In this document: positions 1 to 8,271 of the stretch, in pieces
Numbering within the stretch: the first letter of the stretch is position 1
How the letters are laid out: each line of letters opens with the position of its first letter
DNA from: Oscillospiraceae bacterium
Lineage (GTDB): Bacteria; Bacillota; Clostridia; Oscillospirales; Oscillospiraceae
Assembly (NCBI GenBank): GCA_015067615.1
Contig: SVMD01000003.1
Span: 62,001 to 126,000 of the forward strand
Direction: 5' to 3'
DNA length: 64,000 nucleotides
Translations under genes and position numbers: made by a program
Notes under the pieces: model-generated
The model's input: the letters and a program-made list of their open reading frames with translations, nothing else
The model's database searches: none
Told to the model about the DNA's origin: nothing

Positions 1-2
1 GC

Positions 3-941
3 TTCCTGCCTTTCGCCCTGAGCAACGCCTATTCCTCCACCCTCCGGGAAACCGGTGTCACCATCGTTCCCATGGCAGCGGGCATCACGGCGGTGTTCGT
101 GAATCTGATTCTCAACTATGTGCTGATCTTCGGCCACTTCGGGGCTCCCGCCCTGGGCGTGGAGGGTGCCGCCATCGCCACCGTCATCTCCCGGTTTGTG
201 GAGCTGGCTATCGTGGCGGTTTGGACCCACACCCATCCGCAGAAGCACCGCTACATTCAGGGTGCCTTCCGGTCCTTCCGGATCCCCGGCAAGCTGCTGA
301 AAAACATCGTCATCAAGGGCATGCCCCTGCTGATCAACGAGTTCTTCTGGGCCAGCGGCATGGCCATCCAGAACCAGTGCTATTCCACCTGCGGTCTGGA
401 CGTGGTGCCCACCCTGAATATCTCCCGGACCCTCTTTGAAGTGGGAAGTGTGGTATTCCTCTCCCTGGGCAATTCCGTGGGTATCATCATGGGCCAGATG
501 CTGGGCGCCAACCTGGGCAGGGACGAGATTCGGATGCACAACCGGAAGCTCATGACCTTCGCCACGGTGGTGGGCGGCTCCTTTGGTATCCTGATGGTCG
601 CCTTCTCCCGCCTGTTCCCCCAGCTGTACAACACCACCGACGAGGTGCGGCTGCTGGCGGCCCGCCTGATCTGCATCTGCGGTTTCATGATGCCCTTCAA
701 CTCCTACACCAACGCCGCCTATTTCACCCTCCGCTCCGGCGGCCAGACCCTGGTCACCTTCCTCTTCGACAGTTGCTTTGTCTGGACAGTCTGTGTGCCC
801 CTGGCCTTCATCTTAAGCCGGTTTACGGATATCGGAATCCTGCCCCTGTACTTCATCATTCAGGCCACCGACTGGGTCAAATGCGCCCTGGGTGCCTATA
901 TGATCAAACAGGGGAAATGGATCCAGAATCTGACTGCATAA
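3..941 (+). CDS. MATE-family efflux transporter, 3' part only
   Basis: The open frame runs in from the left edge, so the N terminus lies outside the window; the frame is open from base 3 and the first internal ATG at 72 is not the start. The visible 312 residues are strongly hydrophobic with about eight membrane segments and have the MATE repeat pattern (a Leu-Gly-Val-Glu-Gly-Ala-Ala-Ile-Ala-Thr stretch typical of a MATE half-repeat, and a GQMLGANLGRDE-like loop). MATE proteins export cationic compounds using a Na+ or H+ gradient in the cytoplasmic membrane; the substrate cannot be read from sequence. It ends in a strong terminator, so it is the last gene of its transcript. Confidence 0.85.
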   Translation, partial: FLPFALSNAYSSTLRETGVTIVPMAAGITAVFVNLILNYVLIFGHFGAPALGVEGAAIATVISRFVELAIVAVWTHTHPQKHRYIQGAFRSFRIPGKLLKNIVIKGMPLLINEFFWASGMAIQNQCYSTCGLDVVPTLNISRTLFEVGSVVFLSLGNSVGIIMGQMLGANLGRDEIRMHNRKLMTFATVVGGSFGILMVAFSRLFPQLYNTTDEVRLLAARLICICGFMMPFNSYTNAAYFTLRSGGQTLVTFLFDSCFVWTVCVPLAFILSRFTDIGILPLYFIIQATDWVKCALGAYMIKQGKWIQNLTA

Positions 942-946
942 CAAAA

Positions 947-976
947 CCTCCCGACCGGCTGGTCGGGAGGTTTTTT
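947..976 (+). terminator. Rho-independent terminator of the MATE gene
   Basis: A perfect 10-bp stem (947-956 with 961-970), 4-base loop and six T residues lie five bases after the stop codon. Confidence 0.93.
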
Positions 977-1006
977 GTTAATACCGTAAAGGATCGTTTA
1001 CAATAG

Positions 1007-1146
1007 TTTCCCCCCAGGGGGAAGCTGGCACCGCGTAAGCGGTGACTGATGAGGGGATCGCCCTACGATGATTGGGAATGCAACGGTTATCCTGCTGCTG
1101 TCCCCTCATCCGGCCCTTCGGGCCACCTTCCCCCCGGGGGGAAGGT
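1007..1146. repeat. Interspersed inverted-repeat element, MITE-like
   Basis: Two imperfect, inverted arms of about 45 bases (1007-1056 and 1101-1146) flank a 44-base centre. Each arm holds a CCCCTCATC box, a small GC-rich hairpin and a CCTTCCCCC/GGGGGAAGG palindrome. The unit has no coding potential. Similar CCCTCATC...CTTCCCCC units are common between genes in Oscillospiraceae genomes as I remember them; within this window I see one copy only, so its repeat status is inferred from its structure. Confidence 0.6.
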
Positions 1147-1167
1147 ATTACGCTAAACGATACTTTA

Positions 1168-2271
1168 TCACTTGATGGTGGAACTGTTGTTCAGCACCAA
1201 AGTGGAGTACAGGAACAGTACATCCTGGCCGTTGAATTCCAAGAAGCGGCCCAGCACATCGATCTGGATATAGCGGATATCCACCAGGGTCACCCTGGCG
1301 TAATCCTGCACCAGCAGGGGCACGATGGAGGAGCCGAAGGAATCCCGGAAGACGATCAGCTCCCGGTCTGTGGATGCGTTGGGATTCTCGATGGTGAGCA
1401 AACTCCGGGAACCGGAGAGGAACACATCGTACAGGTCCCGGCTTTCCAGCTTGCTCATATCATAGACAGCGTTATTCTTACCGCTTTCCCAGTCCAGAAC
1501 GGTGCAATCCTTCAAAAGATCGCTTTCCATCACGTACATGGTCTCCGGGTCCATGGGCAGGGCCGCCTGGCCGTAGTAGACGCCGTAGAAGGGCCGTTCC
1601 AAAGCTGCGGGTGTAAAGTCACCCGCCTGGGGTGCAGCCACGCCCAGGGCCTCACAGAGCTTCTGGGCAGTATCCAGCAGGTTCTCCTGCCGCCAGTGGG
1701 TGTCGGTGCGGTAGTAGTCCTCTGCGCTTAAGGTGTCGGTGATATCCACAAACTCTGCCCAGGGCATGCCCTGTTCAAAGGACGCAAACATGGCATCATA
1801 GTCCATGGTCAGATGGCCGCTCTCCTGCCCCAGATAGTAGCCCTTGTCCGGCACGATGGTCATGAAAATCTCACTGCCGGACTCGGCCAGATACTTTTCG
1901 TACAGGTAGCTGAACCGGTTCAGGGCATGGTCCACAGATTCCGGGTTGTAGGGATACTCCTGCTTCACGGCGTAGCCGTCGGCGATATAGATGTCGTTGT
2001 TGTCCTTCTGTCCCAGAACATAGTAGTGAAACAATGATTTCACCTGCCGGAAGCTGTCCCGCAGGGGGAACTGGTCCAGGGAATAATCCTCAAATTCGGA
2101 CATGAATTTGCCGTTTAAGAGGGTCTCCAGGGTAATCTCCGGCATCTGCTTCAGGGGACGGCGCTCCGCCTCGGACATTTCCTGCTTAGGGCCAAACCAG
2201 CCGAAGAACGTGAGCAGCGCCCAGAGGGTCACAATGGCGATAACGCCAAAACTTCTGATTTTCTGATTCAT
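1168..2271 (-). CDS. DHHW-family protein, AlgJ/AlgX-like acetylation partner
   Basis: A 367-residue protein with one N-terminal signal-anchor helix and an SGNH-like extracytoplasmic domain. It keeps a Asp-Thr-His-Trp motif (D190, H192), the signature of the DHHW family, and a later RDSFGSS segment that fits the nucleophile serine block of AlgX/AlgJ-type enzymes. Such proteins move acetyl groups to exported polysaccharide with an MBOAT partner. The start at 2271 is chosen because AAGGAGGG sits seven bases upstream, inside the end of the MBOAT gene; a longer frame to 2322 has no comparable site. The MBOAT gene is immediately upstream, so the two are cotranscribed. The polysaccharide acceptor is unknown. 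Confidence 0.82.
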   Translation of the reverse strand: MNQKIRSFGVIAIVTLWALLTFFGWFGPKQEMSEAERRPLKQMPEITLETLLNGKFMSEFEDYSLDQFPLRDSFRQVKSLFHYYVLGQKDNNDIYIADGYAVKQEYPYNPESVDHALNRFSYLYEKYLAESGSEIFMTIVPDKGYYLGQESGHLTMDYDAMFASFEQGMPWAEFVDITDTLSAEDYYRTDTHWRQENLLDTAQKLCEALGVAAPQAGDFTPAALERPFYGVYYGQAALPMDPETMYVMESDLLKDCTVLDWESGKNNAVYDMSKLESRDLYDVFLSGSRSLLTIENPNASTDRELIVFRDSFGSSIVPLLVQDYARVTLVDIRYIQIDVLGRFLEFNGQDVLFLYSTLVLNNSSTIK

Positions 2272-2284
2272 ACAGCAACCCTCC

Positions 2285-3670
2285 TTAGAAACGGAAATAC
2301 AGGAAGGGGCTGAAGGACCCATCCACCAGATAGGCGCTGCAAACGATCAGCAGCACTGCCATCATCACAACTTCCAGAGCCACTCCATAGGGCATCTCCC
2401 CGATCTTCCGGGCCGTATCCCGGACAATGGGAGTGGCGCCCACGATACCCATGAGGAACAGGGGTGCGTAGCTTCTCAGATAGTACAGACTTTCGGCATT
2501 CACCAGGGGCACCCCCGCAAAGCCGAACATGCCGCCCATGTCCGTCACCGCCTGGGTCAGGCTCTCGGCGTTGAACAGCACGAAGCTTAAGCACACGATC
2601 AGCAGCACATAGCCATGGCGCAGCCAATTAGGCAGCTTCTGCAGCGCAGGCACCCATTTTTCCACCATCAGCAGCACGCCGAACAGCAGACCCCACAGCA
2701 CAAAATTCCAGGCAGCGCCGTGCCAGAGGCCCGTGAGCATCCAGACCGTGAGGATGTTGAACACCCATCTCGCCTTGCTCACCCGGTTGCCGCCCATGGG
2801 AATGTAGATATAGTCCCGGAACCAGGAGCCCAGAGACATATGCCAGCGGCGCCAGAACTCGGTAACGCTTTTGGACAGATAGGGGTAGTTGAAGTTCTCG
2901 ATGAACCTGAAGCCGAAGATCCGGCCCAGACCGATGGCCATGTCCGAATAGCCGGAGAAGTCGAAGTAGATATTCAGCATGAAGGCCACGGCGTAGAGCC
3001 AGTAGAACAGAACGCTCTTGCCCTCACTCTCCCGGAAGAGCTTCATCAGCAGGGCAAAATTGTCCGCAATGAGGATCTTCTTGCCGAGACCCACCAGGAA
3101 GCGGCGCAGTCCCAGGCAGAAATCCTCCCAGCTGTGCTTCCGCTCATTCAGCTCCCGGGCCACGTCCACATAGCGGACGATGGGGCCTGCAATCAGCTGG
3201 GGGAACAGGGCAACATAGGCACCAAAGGAAATGGGATTTCTCTGGGCGGGCACATTCCCCCGGTATACATCGATGGTATAGCTTAAGCTCTGGAAGGTGT
3301 AGAAGCTGATGCCCACAGGCAGGGCCAGGCGCAGCAGCGGAATGCTCAGACCTGTGACTGCATTGAACGAGTCAATGAAGAAGTCGGCGTACTTGAAAAG
3401 GCCCAGCAGGCCCACGCTGATGACAATGGAGGTCACCAGCCAGAACTTCTTCCACCGCTGTTCCGCACTTCTGCCGATCATCAGACCGCAGAAGTAGAAC
3501 ATAAGGATCGTGAAGATCATCAAAAACAGCAGTTTCGGCTCACCCCAGCCGTAGAAGATCAGACTGGAGATCAGCAGAACCGTGTTTTTCAGGAACCGGG
3601 GCACCAGAAAATAGAGGATCAGCACCGCCGGAAGGAAATAATAAAGAAAAGTCACACTGGAAAACAGCAT
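2285..3670 (-). CDS. MBOAT family O-acyltransferase (AlgI/DltB-like)
   Basis: This 461-residue membrane protein has about eleven hydrophobic segments and the AlgI-type blocks: ELNERKHSWEDF region, FRDYIYIPMGGNR loop and the conserved Leu-Trp-His-Gly motif with the catalytic-candidate His317. AlgI-type MBOATs pass acyl groups across the membrane to a periplasmic or surface acetyltransferase. The DHHW gene follows after 13 bases, so the pair probably O-acetylates a secreted or cell-wall glycan. The start has AAAAGGAG upstream. A terminator-like hairpin lies just before it, so part of its transcription may be read-through from the mntP group. Confidence 0.9.
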   Translation of the reverse strand: MLFSSVTFLYYFLPAVLILYFLVPRFLKNTVLLISSLIFYGWGEPKLLFLMIFTILMFYFCGLMIGRSAEQRWKKFWLVTSIVISVGLLGLFKYADFFIDSFNAVTGLSIPLLRLALPVGISFYTFQSLSYTIDVYRGNVPAQRNPISFGAYVALFPQLIAGPIVRYVDVARELNERKHSWEDFCLGLRRFLVGLGKKILIADNFALLMKLFRESEGKSVLFYWLYAVAFMLNIYFDFSGYSDMAIGLGRIFGFRFIENFNYPYLSKSVTEFWRRWHMSLGSWFRDYIYIPMGGNRVSKARWVFNILTVWMLTGLWHGAAWNFVLWGLLFGVLLMVEKWVPALQKLPNWLRHGYVLLIVCLSFVLFNAESLTQAVTDMGGMFGFAGVPLVNAESLYYLRSYAPLFLMGIVGATPIVRDTARKIGEMPYGVALEVVMMAVLLIVCSAYLVDGSFSPFLYFRF

Positions 3671-3684
3671 GGTGGTTTCTCCTT

Positions 3685-3717
3685 TTGAAAAAAGGCAGCG
3701 ACCTGTGGCCGCTGCCT
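3685..3717 (-). terminator. Terminator or attenuator between lipoprotein and MBOAT genes
   Basis: On the minus strand an 8-bp stem (3710-3717 with 3693-3700) with a 9-base loop is followed by TTTTTT. It lies only 15 bases before the MBOAT start, so it would reduce, not necessarily stop, expression of the acetylation pair. Confidence 0.75.
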
Positions 3718-3730
3718 GATTTTTTACAAA

Positions 3731-4393
3731 TTAGCCTGCAACAGCCTCGTTGAACAGGATCTCAGCCTCGGCATAAGCCTCAGCGAAGTGGGTCATGAAG
3801 GGGTTCATGGCATCGTTGACGCCGAAGGCGATCAGAACGTACTCACCCTCGACCACAGCGACGGTCAGAGTCTCGGGGAAGCCGCACATCCACTGATTGT
3901 TCTGGATGGCATCACGCATGACCTGAGCGAAAGCGGCAGCGTCAGCGCCCTCAGCCAGGCGGACAACGCCGCAGGTGAAGGTATTGGCGTTCATCATGTG
4001 GATCATGGTGGCAGCCTCGGCCACATTGGCGATCTGATCCTCGGGGACCAGCAGGTTCCAGGTCAGGTTCTCAGCGTAGGCCATGTCGTAGTTGCCGGGA
4101 GCGCCGTCCACGGGGGACTCCATGTTGCCGCCGATGACAGCGAACTTCTCGTCCTCGCCGTACAGGTTCCAGATGTTCTCCAGGACAGACACAGCGCCGG
4201 CGGAAGCGGCGGGAGCCTGGGTCTCAGTCTCGGGAGCGGTGGTCTCGGGAGCAACGGTGGTCTCGGGGACAACAGTGGTCTCGATGGGAGCAGTGGTCTC
4301 AGGTGCGTTGGTCTCGGTGGGCTTGCCATTGCCGCAGGCGGCCAGGCTCAGCATCATAACGCCGGCCAGAGCCAGGGAAACGATCTTCTTCAT
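3731..4393 (-). CDS. Predicted lipoprotein of unknown function
   Basis: A 220-residue protein with a lipoprotein signal peptide (lipobox Leu-Ala-Ala-Cys, Cys20), a low-complexity linker rich in Thr, Pro and Glu (about residues 24-65) and a compact alpha/beta domain to the end. The C-terminal domain resembles the DUF4358-type lipoproteins of Clostridia in size and layout, but I cannot confirm this. Its ATG overlaps the stop of the VanZ-like gene (ATGA), so it is translationally coupled to it and belongs to the mntP operon. It acts outside the membrane; no function can be assigned. Confidence 0.75.
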   Translation of the reverse strand: MKKIVSLALAGVMMLSLAACGNGKPTETNAPETTAPIETTVVPETTVAPETTAPETETQAPAASAGAVSVLENIWNLYGEDEKFAVIGGNMESPVDGAPGNYDMAYAENLTWNLLVPEDQIANVAEAATMIHMMNANTFTCGVVRLAEGADAAAFAQVMRDAIQNNQWMCGFPETLTVAVVEGEYVLIAFGVNDAMNPFMTHFAEAYAEAEILFNEAVAG

Positions 4394-4848
4394 AGTGTTT
4401 TCTCCTTTGATTGTTTGATATGTTTTCGGATAGTGTACCCCAGGAGCAGCACTGCGATGCCCGCGGCGGCGCCGCAGGTATCGATGGCCACATCCTTAAG
4501 GCCGGGGCCCCGGTCCGGTACGAAAACCTGAATGGTTTCATCCACACAGGCCACGCCGAAGCCGTACACCAGGGCCAAAATTTTCTTCTTTTCCAGCATT
4601 CCAAACCGCCAGCAAAGGACAGCACCCAGTGCGGCAAATTCGGAAAAATGGGCGATTTTGCGCAGCAGTCCGCCGCCGGTGGTTACACCCGGAACCTCTC
4701 CCGGAAGAACAGTCGCCAGCATGTCCTTTACCCAGTCGCTGAAAGCGCCGGACAGGGACCCGGGCAGCAGGGAATTGCCCCAGATGAAGCACAGAATACA
4801 GGCAATCAGCCATTTGGACAGGCGCAGTCTTCTTTCTGTTCTGATCAT
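4390..4848 (-). CDS. VanZ-family membrane protein
   Basis: This 152-residue protein has four predicted membrane helices and the VanZ blocks: an Arg-Lys-Ile-Ala-His-Phe-Ser-Glu-Phe stretch in the middle and DETIQVFVPDRGPGLKDVAID with its conserved acidic residues. VanZ itself gives low-level teicoplanin resistance, but most relatives have no known role. Start and stop both overlap neighbours by four bases (ATGA with mntP upstream and with the lipoprotein downstream), showing a tightly coupled operon. There is no van resistance gene nearby, so glycopeptide resistance should not be inferred. Confidence 0.88.
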   Translation of the reverse strand: MIRTERRLRLSKWLIACILCFIWGNSLLPGSLSGAFSDWVKDMLATVLPGEVPGVTTGGGLLRKIAHFSEFAALGAVLCWRFGMLEKKKILALVYGFGVACVDETIQVFVPDRGPGLKDVAIDTCGAAAGIAVLLLGYTIRKHIKQSKEKTL

Positions 4849-5423
4849 GCCAGGATCCCCAGATGCTCCAGAAGGATCTTGGTGCCCAGCAGGATCAGGA
4901 TGATGCCGCCGGCCATCTGTGCCTTCTTTTCAAACCGGCTGCCGAAGACATTGCCGATCTTCACGCCCATGGTGGACATGCCGCAGGTGAACAGACCAAT
5001 GAGGATCACCGCCGTGACGATGTTCACATTACCGGCCATGGCCAGAGAGATGCCCACAGCCAGCGCGTCGATGGAGGTGGCCACCGCCATGACGAACATG
5101 GTCTTTACGCTTAAATCCGCGTCATGCTCCTCGCCGCAGCAGCCGCAGTCCTTGTCAAAGGCTTCCTTCAGCATATTGCAGCCGATGAAGCCCAGCAGAA
5201 TGAATGCGACCCAGTGGTCGATTGCCTGAATGGCGGACGCAAAGAGGGTGCCCAGAAAGAAGCCGATCAGCGGCATCAGTGCCTGAAAGCCGCCGAACCA
5301 GATTCCGCAGGTTAAGCCCTCTTTGATGGTTGCCTTCTTCATAGCCAGGCCCTTGCAGATGGAAACCGCGAAGGCATCCATGCTGACGCCCAGGGCAAGC
5401 AGAAGCAGTTCACCTAAACCCAT
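4845..5423 (-). CDS. mntP: MntP manganese efflux pump
   Basis: A 192-residue membrane protein with six helices and the two MntP repeat signatures, each built around an Asp in a helix (a SMDAFAVSICKG block near residue 14-25 and a SIDALAVGISLA block near residue 117-128). MntP exports Mn2+ from the cytoplasm. Between the two halves is a cysteine- and histidine-containing loop (CGCCGEEHD), slightly unusual but common in Clostridia members. The gene is preceded by a yybP-ykoY riboswitch and a consensus promoter, which strongly supports the manganese role. It leads the operon with the VanZ-like and lipoprotein genes. Confidence 0.95.
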   Translation of the reverse strand: MGLGELLLLALGVSMDAFAVSICKGLAMKKATIKEGLTCGIWFGGFQALMPLIGFFLGTLFASAIQAIDHWVAFILLGFIGCNMLKEAFDKDCGCCGEEHDADLSVKTMFVMAVATSIDALAVGISLAMAGNVNIVTAVILIGLFTCGMSTMGVKIGNVFGSRFEKKAQMAGGIILILLGTKILLEHLGILA

Positions 5424-5481
5424 AAAAAATGACCTCCGTGCATGTCCGACACGAAAGCCTGTTGAAGAGACTGTGCCGGCA

Positions 5482-5575
5482 ACTTAAGTCTCGTCAATTA
5501 AGGCTGAACCAGAGATTTTTCTCTCATATATGTTGATCCAGCCGCGCTTGTCAGCGCCGACTACTCCCTCTTCGC
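5482..5575 (-). promoter_or_regulatory. yybP-ykoY manganese riboswitch
   Basis: Reading the minus strand from about 5575, the leader of mntP has the hallmark GGGAGTAG box (5563-5570 region), then a GCGC-type helix, a variable arm, and the closing GACGAGAC box (5488-5495 region), which together form the two loop sequences of the Mn2+ riboswitch family. It begins directly at the expected transcription start. Downstream to the mntP ATG I see no T-tract terminator; a segment near 5450-5478 could instead pair close to the ribosome-binding site, so control may be translational. Confidence 0.9.
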
Positions 5576-5580
5576 GGTGC

Positions 5581-5609
5581 ATTATAGCAGATGCACCGGA
5601 GGATGTCAA
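5581..5609 (-). promoter_or_regulatory. Sigma-A promoter of the mntP leader
   Basis: On the minus strand TTGACA (5604-5609), a 17-base spacer and TATAAT (5581-5586) match the consensus exactly. The start of transcription would fall near 5574, just before the riboswitch. Confidence 0.93.
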
Positions 5610-5676
5610 GACAAGAACAATAAAAACCCAAAATCTTTTGATTTTCTTAATTTATGTACAAATTGTGTACTTTTTG

Positions 5677-5988
5677 TCAAAAAATGGCCTTCAGCAGAAA
5701 ATCCGTCAGAAGCACCGCCGCGGAGCTTCCCAGGGACACGATGAGAAGGCTTTTTCCCTTAAGTGCAAGCGCCACCGCCACGATCAATGCCGCCGCGCCG
5801 CTGAGGATATTGCCTGTGCCGGTCAGGATGGCGGGAAAGGTCATGGCGGCCAGGCAGGCATAGGGAACGTAGTGCAGAAAAGAGCGGATAAAGGGGCTTT
5901 TGATGGGCTTTCGGAACAGCGTCAGGGGCAGCATCCGCACCAGATACGTGGTCAGGGCCATGGTAAAGATGTAAACGTAGATGCTCAT
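5677..5988 (-). CDS. azlD: AzlD-family branched-chain amino acid exporter subunit
   Basis: A 103-residue protein with four hydrophobic helices and the AzlD pattern (TYLVRMLPL near the start, then a conserved PxAxLAAMTFPAIL-like helix). AzlD is the small partner of AzlC; the pair exports branched-chain amino acids or similar compounds. The ATG overlaps the azlC stop (ATGA), which fixes the start; a longer frame to 6030 has no support. It is the last gene of the cyuA-azlC-azlD operon. Confidence 0.9.
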   Translation of the reverse strand: MSIYVYIFTMALTTYLVRMLPLTLFRKPIKSPFIRSFLHYVPYACLAAMTFPAILTGTGNILSGAAALIVAVALALKGKSLLIVSLGSSAAVLLTDFLLKAIF

Positions 5989-6695
5989 ACCTGTCCCTCC
6001 TCTTCCCGGATGGGGAACAGCCAGGCGCAAACCGCCGCTGCCGCCACGGTGCAGACCACAATGGCAACGCCCGGGGACACGGTTTTCAGAACCGGCGCCC
6101 AGGCAAACAGGCAGGACAGGACCATGGCCAGAATCACGGTGATGCGTACCGGTTTTTCCTGCTTTGCCGGAGGCACCACGATGGCGATGAACATGCCGTA
6201 AAGCATAACGCCCAGGGCCGTGCGGATATTCCCGGGCAGCACGGACCCTGCCAGGGCCCCGAACAGGGTGCCGCTGGTCCAGCCCAGGACCGGTAAGCTT
6301 CCCAGGCCCATCATGAAGGAGGTGGACAAGGGTTCTTTCTCCGCCATGGCCAGGGCGAAGATCTCATCGGTATTGACAAAGGCGATGGCCAGCCGCCCCG
6401 GGATGCCTACGTTCTTCCCCAGTCTCTGGGAAAGGGCCAGACTCATCAGGCTGTAGCGGCTGTTGATAACGATCTGGGTCAGTACGATCTCCCAGAGGGA
6501 GGCCGCCGCCACGATCAGGGTCAGTCCCGCAAACTGCCCCGCACTGGTTAAATTGGTGAGGGAGATCAGTGCCGCATCCAGCGCCCGGATCCCCTGGGAT
6601 ACCGCCATAGCTCCGAAGCCGAAGCTGACGGAAAAATAGCCAACGCCAACGGGGAGTCCGCGACGGACTCCCCGGGCGAATGATTTGCTTGTCAT
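5985..6695 (-). CDS. azlC: AzlC-family amino acid exporter, large subunit
   Basis: A 236-residue membrane protein with about seven helices and the AzlC family signature: an N-terminal GVRRGLPVGVGYF segment, an SAGQFAG block and the INSRYSLMSLALSQRL segment. With AzlD it forms an exporter known for branched-chain amino acids and analogues. It lies 24 bases after cyuA on the same strand, suggesting one transcript. The link to a cysteine desulfidase makes a sulfur-containing or cysteine-related substrate possible here, which is inference only. Confidence 0.9.
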   Translation of the reverse strand: MTSKSFARGVRRGLPVGVGYFSVSFGFGAMAVSQGIRALDAALISLTNLTSAGQFAGLTLIVAAASLWEIVLTQIVINSRYSLMSLALSQRLGKNVGIPGRLAIAFVNTDEIFALAMAEKEPLSTSFMMGLGSLPVLGWTSGTLFGALAGSVLPGNIRTALGVMLYGMFIAIVVPPAKQEKPVRITVILAMVLSCLFAWAPVLKTVSPGVAIVVCTVAAAAVCAWLFPIREEEGQV

Positions 6696-6719
6696 TGGAT
6701 CATCTTCTGTCTGAATTAC

Positions 6720-8000
6720 TTAATCGTTTGCCAGCATGATTTCCAGAATGGTCCGGTCGGTCTGGCGCATACCTTCTCTTGCCAGGATGCCAACGTTGCG
6801 CACCGTGTTGTCCACGCCCTTGGTAACGATGCCGTCACCGCCGTAGAACTGCTGGCCTTCCAGGTACATATTGTAGCCCAGGATACCCGCATCCACAGCC
6901 GCGGCGATCTTGGCGGCGCAGGAGGGCTTGGCACCGTCGCAGATGGTGCCGGATAGGATAGCAATAGCGTTGACCACAGTGTGGGCCACGGCGTCAGCCT
7001 TGCCGCCCTGGAGGTAGGCGATGCCTGCGCCTGCGCCGCAGCCGGCGGAAATGGCGCCGCAGTAAGCGGACAGGCGGCCGATACCGGCCTTCTGGTGGAT
7101 GGTCACCAGGTCGGAAAGGGCCACAGCCTTCAGCAGTTCCTCCTCGCTCCTGCACATCTCCCGGGCAAAGACCGCCACGGGAACGGAAGCGGTGATGCCC
7201 TGGTTGCCGGAGCCGGAGCAGATGATAACAGGCTTCTCGCAGCCGCTCATACGGGCATCGGAACCGGCGGCAGCCCAGGCGGCGGCGATCTTCTCCACGC
7301 CGCCCACCTGGCGGCGCAGGATCACGGAGCCGATGTTGGCGCCCCAGCTGTGCTTCAGGCCCTCTGCAGCGATCTCCATGTTCTTCTCCACCTGTACACC
7401 CACGGTGTCCCGGACATCCTCCACATCCAGGCAGTCGGCAAATTCCACGATCTGCTCAATGCTCAGGCAGGACTTGTCGGTCAGGTTTTCCTCAGAGGAC
7501 TCGGAAACAGGCAGTTCCAGAATGGTCTCATTGTTCTTCTGGATCAGCACGATATTGGTGTGGTGGTTGGCAATACGCAGGCGCACCATATCCTCACCGT
7601 GATACACAAACAGGTCGATATCAAAGACCAGGTCGGAGTAGGAGGGCTGAATTTCCAGGTCCACGGACTCCATGTAGGCCTTGATCTCGGCGTGCTTCTC
7701 CACAGGCACTTCCGCGATAACCTGCAGCTCCTTGTCCGCGTCACCGCCGATGATACCGGCGCAGAGGGCGGCAGCCATGCCGTGCAGTCCACCGGTGTTG
7801 GGCACCACCACGCTCTTGACGTTCTTGATAATATTGCCGCTGACCCACAGACGGATCTTATCAGGGATGGCACCTAAGGTCTGCCGGGCCTTGGCGGCAG
7901 CGTAGGCCATGGCAATGGGCTCGGTGCAGCCCATGGCGGGCCGCAGCTCCTCCCGGAGAATATTTAAGTACTGCTGGTAGAGTTGATCTCCTTTTTTCAT
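6720..8000 (-). CDS. cyuA: L-cysteine desulfidase family protein (CyuA/UPF0597, YhaM-like)
   Basis: The 426-residue protein matches the serine dehydratase alpha-like/UPF0597 family over its full length: an N-terminal GCTEPIA motif with the conserved cysteine, a SGNIIKNVKSVVVPNTGG block, a SGSGNQGI glycine loop, an AYCGAISAGCGAGAG cysteine-rich segment and a GTICDGAKPSCAAKIA block that fit the [4Fe-4S] ligand cysteines. Members split L-cysteine to sulfide, ammonia and pyruvate, without PLP. The start at 8000 is chosen over 8015 because GGAGG lies eight bases upstream of it, inside the longer frame. It heads an operon with azlCD and has its own consensus promoter. Some relatives act on serine, so the substrate is not certain. 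Confidence 0.88.
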   Translation of the reverse strand: MKKGDQLYQQYLNILREELRPAMGCTEPIAMAYAAAKARQTLGAIPDKIRLWVSGNIIKNVKSVVVPNTGGLHGMAAALCAGIIGGDADKELQVIAEVPVEKHAEIKAYMESVDLEIQPSYSDLVFDIDLFVYHGEDMVRLRIANHHTNIVLIQKNNETILELPVSESSEENLTDKSCLSIEQIVEFADCLDVEDVRDTVGVQVEKNMEIAAEGLKHSWGANIGSVILRRQVGGVEKIAAAWAAAGSDARMSGCEKPVIICSGSGNQGITASVPVAVFAREMCRSEEELLKAVALSDLVTIHQKAGIGRLSAYCGAISAGCGAGAGIAYLQGGKADAVAHTVVNAIAILSGTICDGAKPSCAAKIAAAVDAGILGYNMYLEGQQFYGGDGIVTKGVDNTVRNVGILAREGMRQTDRTILEIMLAND

Positions 8001-8032
8001 GGGATTGTCCTCCATTTTATAATGTTTTCCCC

Positions 8033-8061
8033 ATTATACCAGTGGATTCCCCGGAAATCAA
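8033..8061 (-). promoter_or_regulatory. Promoter of the cyuA-azlCD operon
   Basis: Minus strand: TTGATT (8056-8061), 17-base spacer, TATAAT (8033-8038). Confidence 0.88.
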
Positions 8062-8167
8062 CCATTCCGGAGCAGTTTGCTACGGAAACCTGCTGTTTCT
8101 TCCGTCAACTGGTTTTGTATCTAAATTTTCGTGTGATTTTTTGTATACTATTTCCCCAAACACTTCG

Positions 8168-8197
8168 TTGTCAGAAAACATGCTTTTGTGCTATAAT
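8168..8197 (+). promoter_or_regulatory. Promoter of uxuA
   Basis: TTGTCA (8168-8173), 18-base spacer and TATAAT (8192-8197), about 75 bases before the uxuA start. It is divergent from the cyuA promoter. Confidence 0.85.
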
Positions 8198-8271
8198 CAT
8201 GTTAGCCAAAACTGTCCCTCTGTGTCTATGGGGGAAGGCAAACTCACATTTTTATTAGGAGGAATCACACT

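Noticed and set aside
4390-4848. Glycopeptide resistance from the VanZ-like gene
   Set aside because: No vanH, vanA or vanX-type gene is near, and VanZ-like proteins are widespread without resistance.
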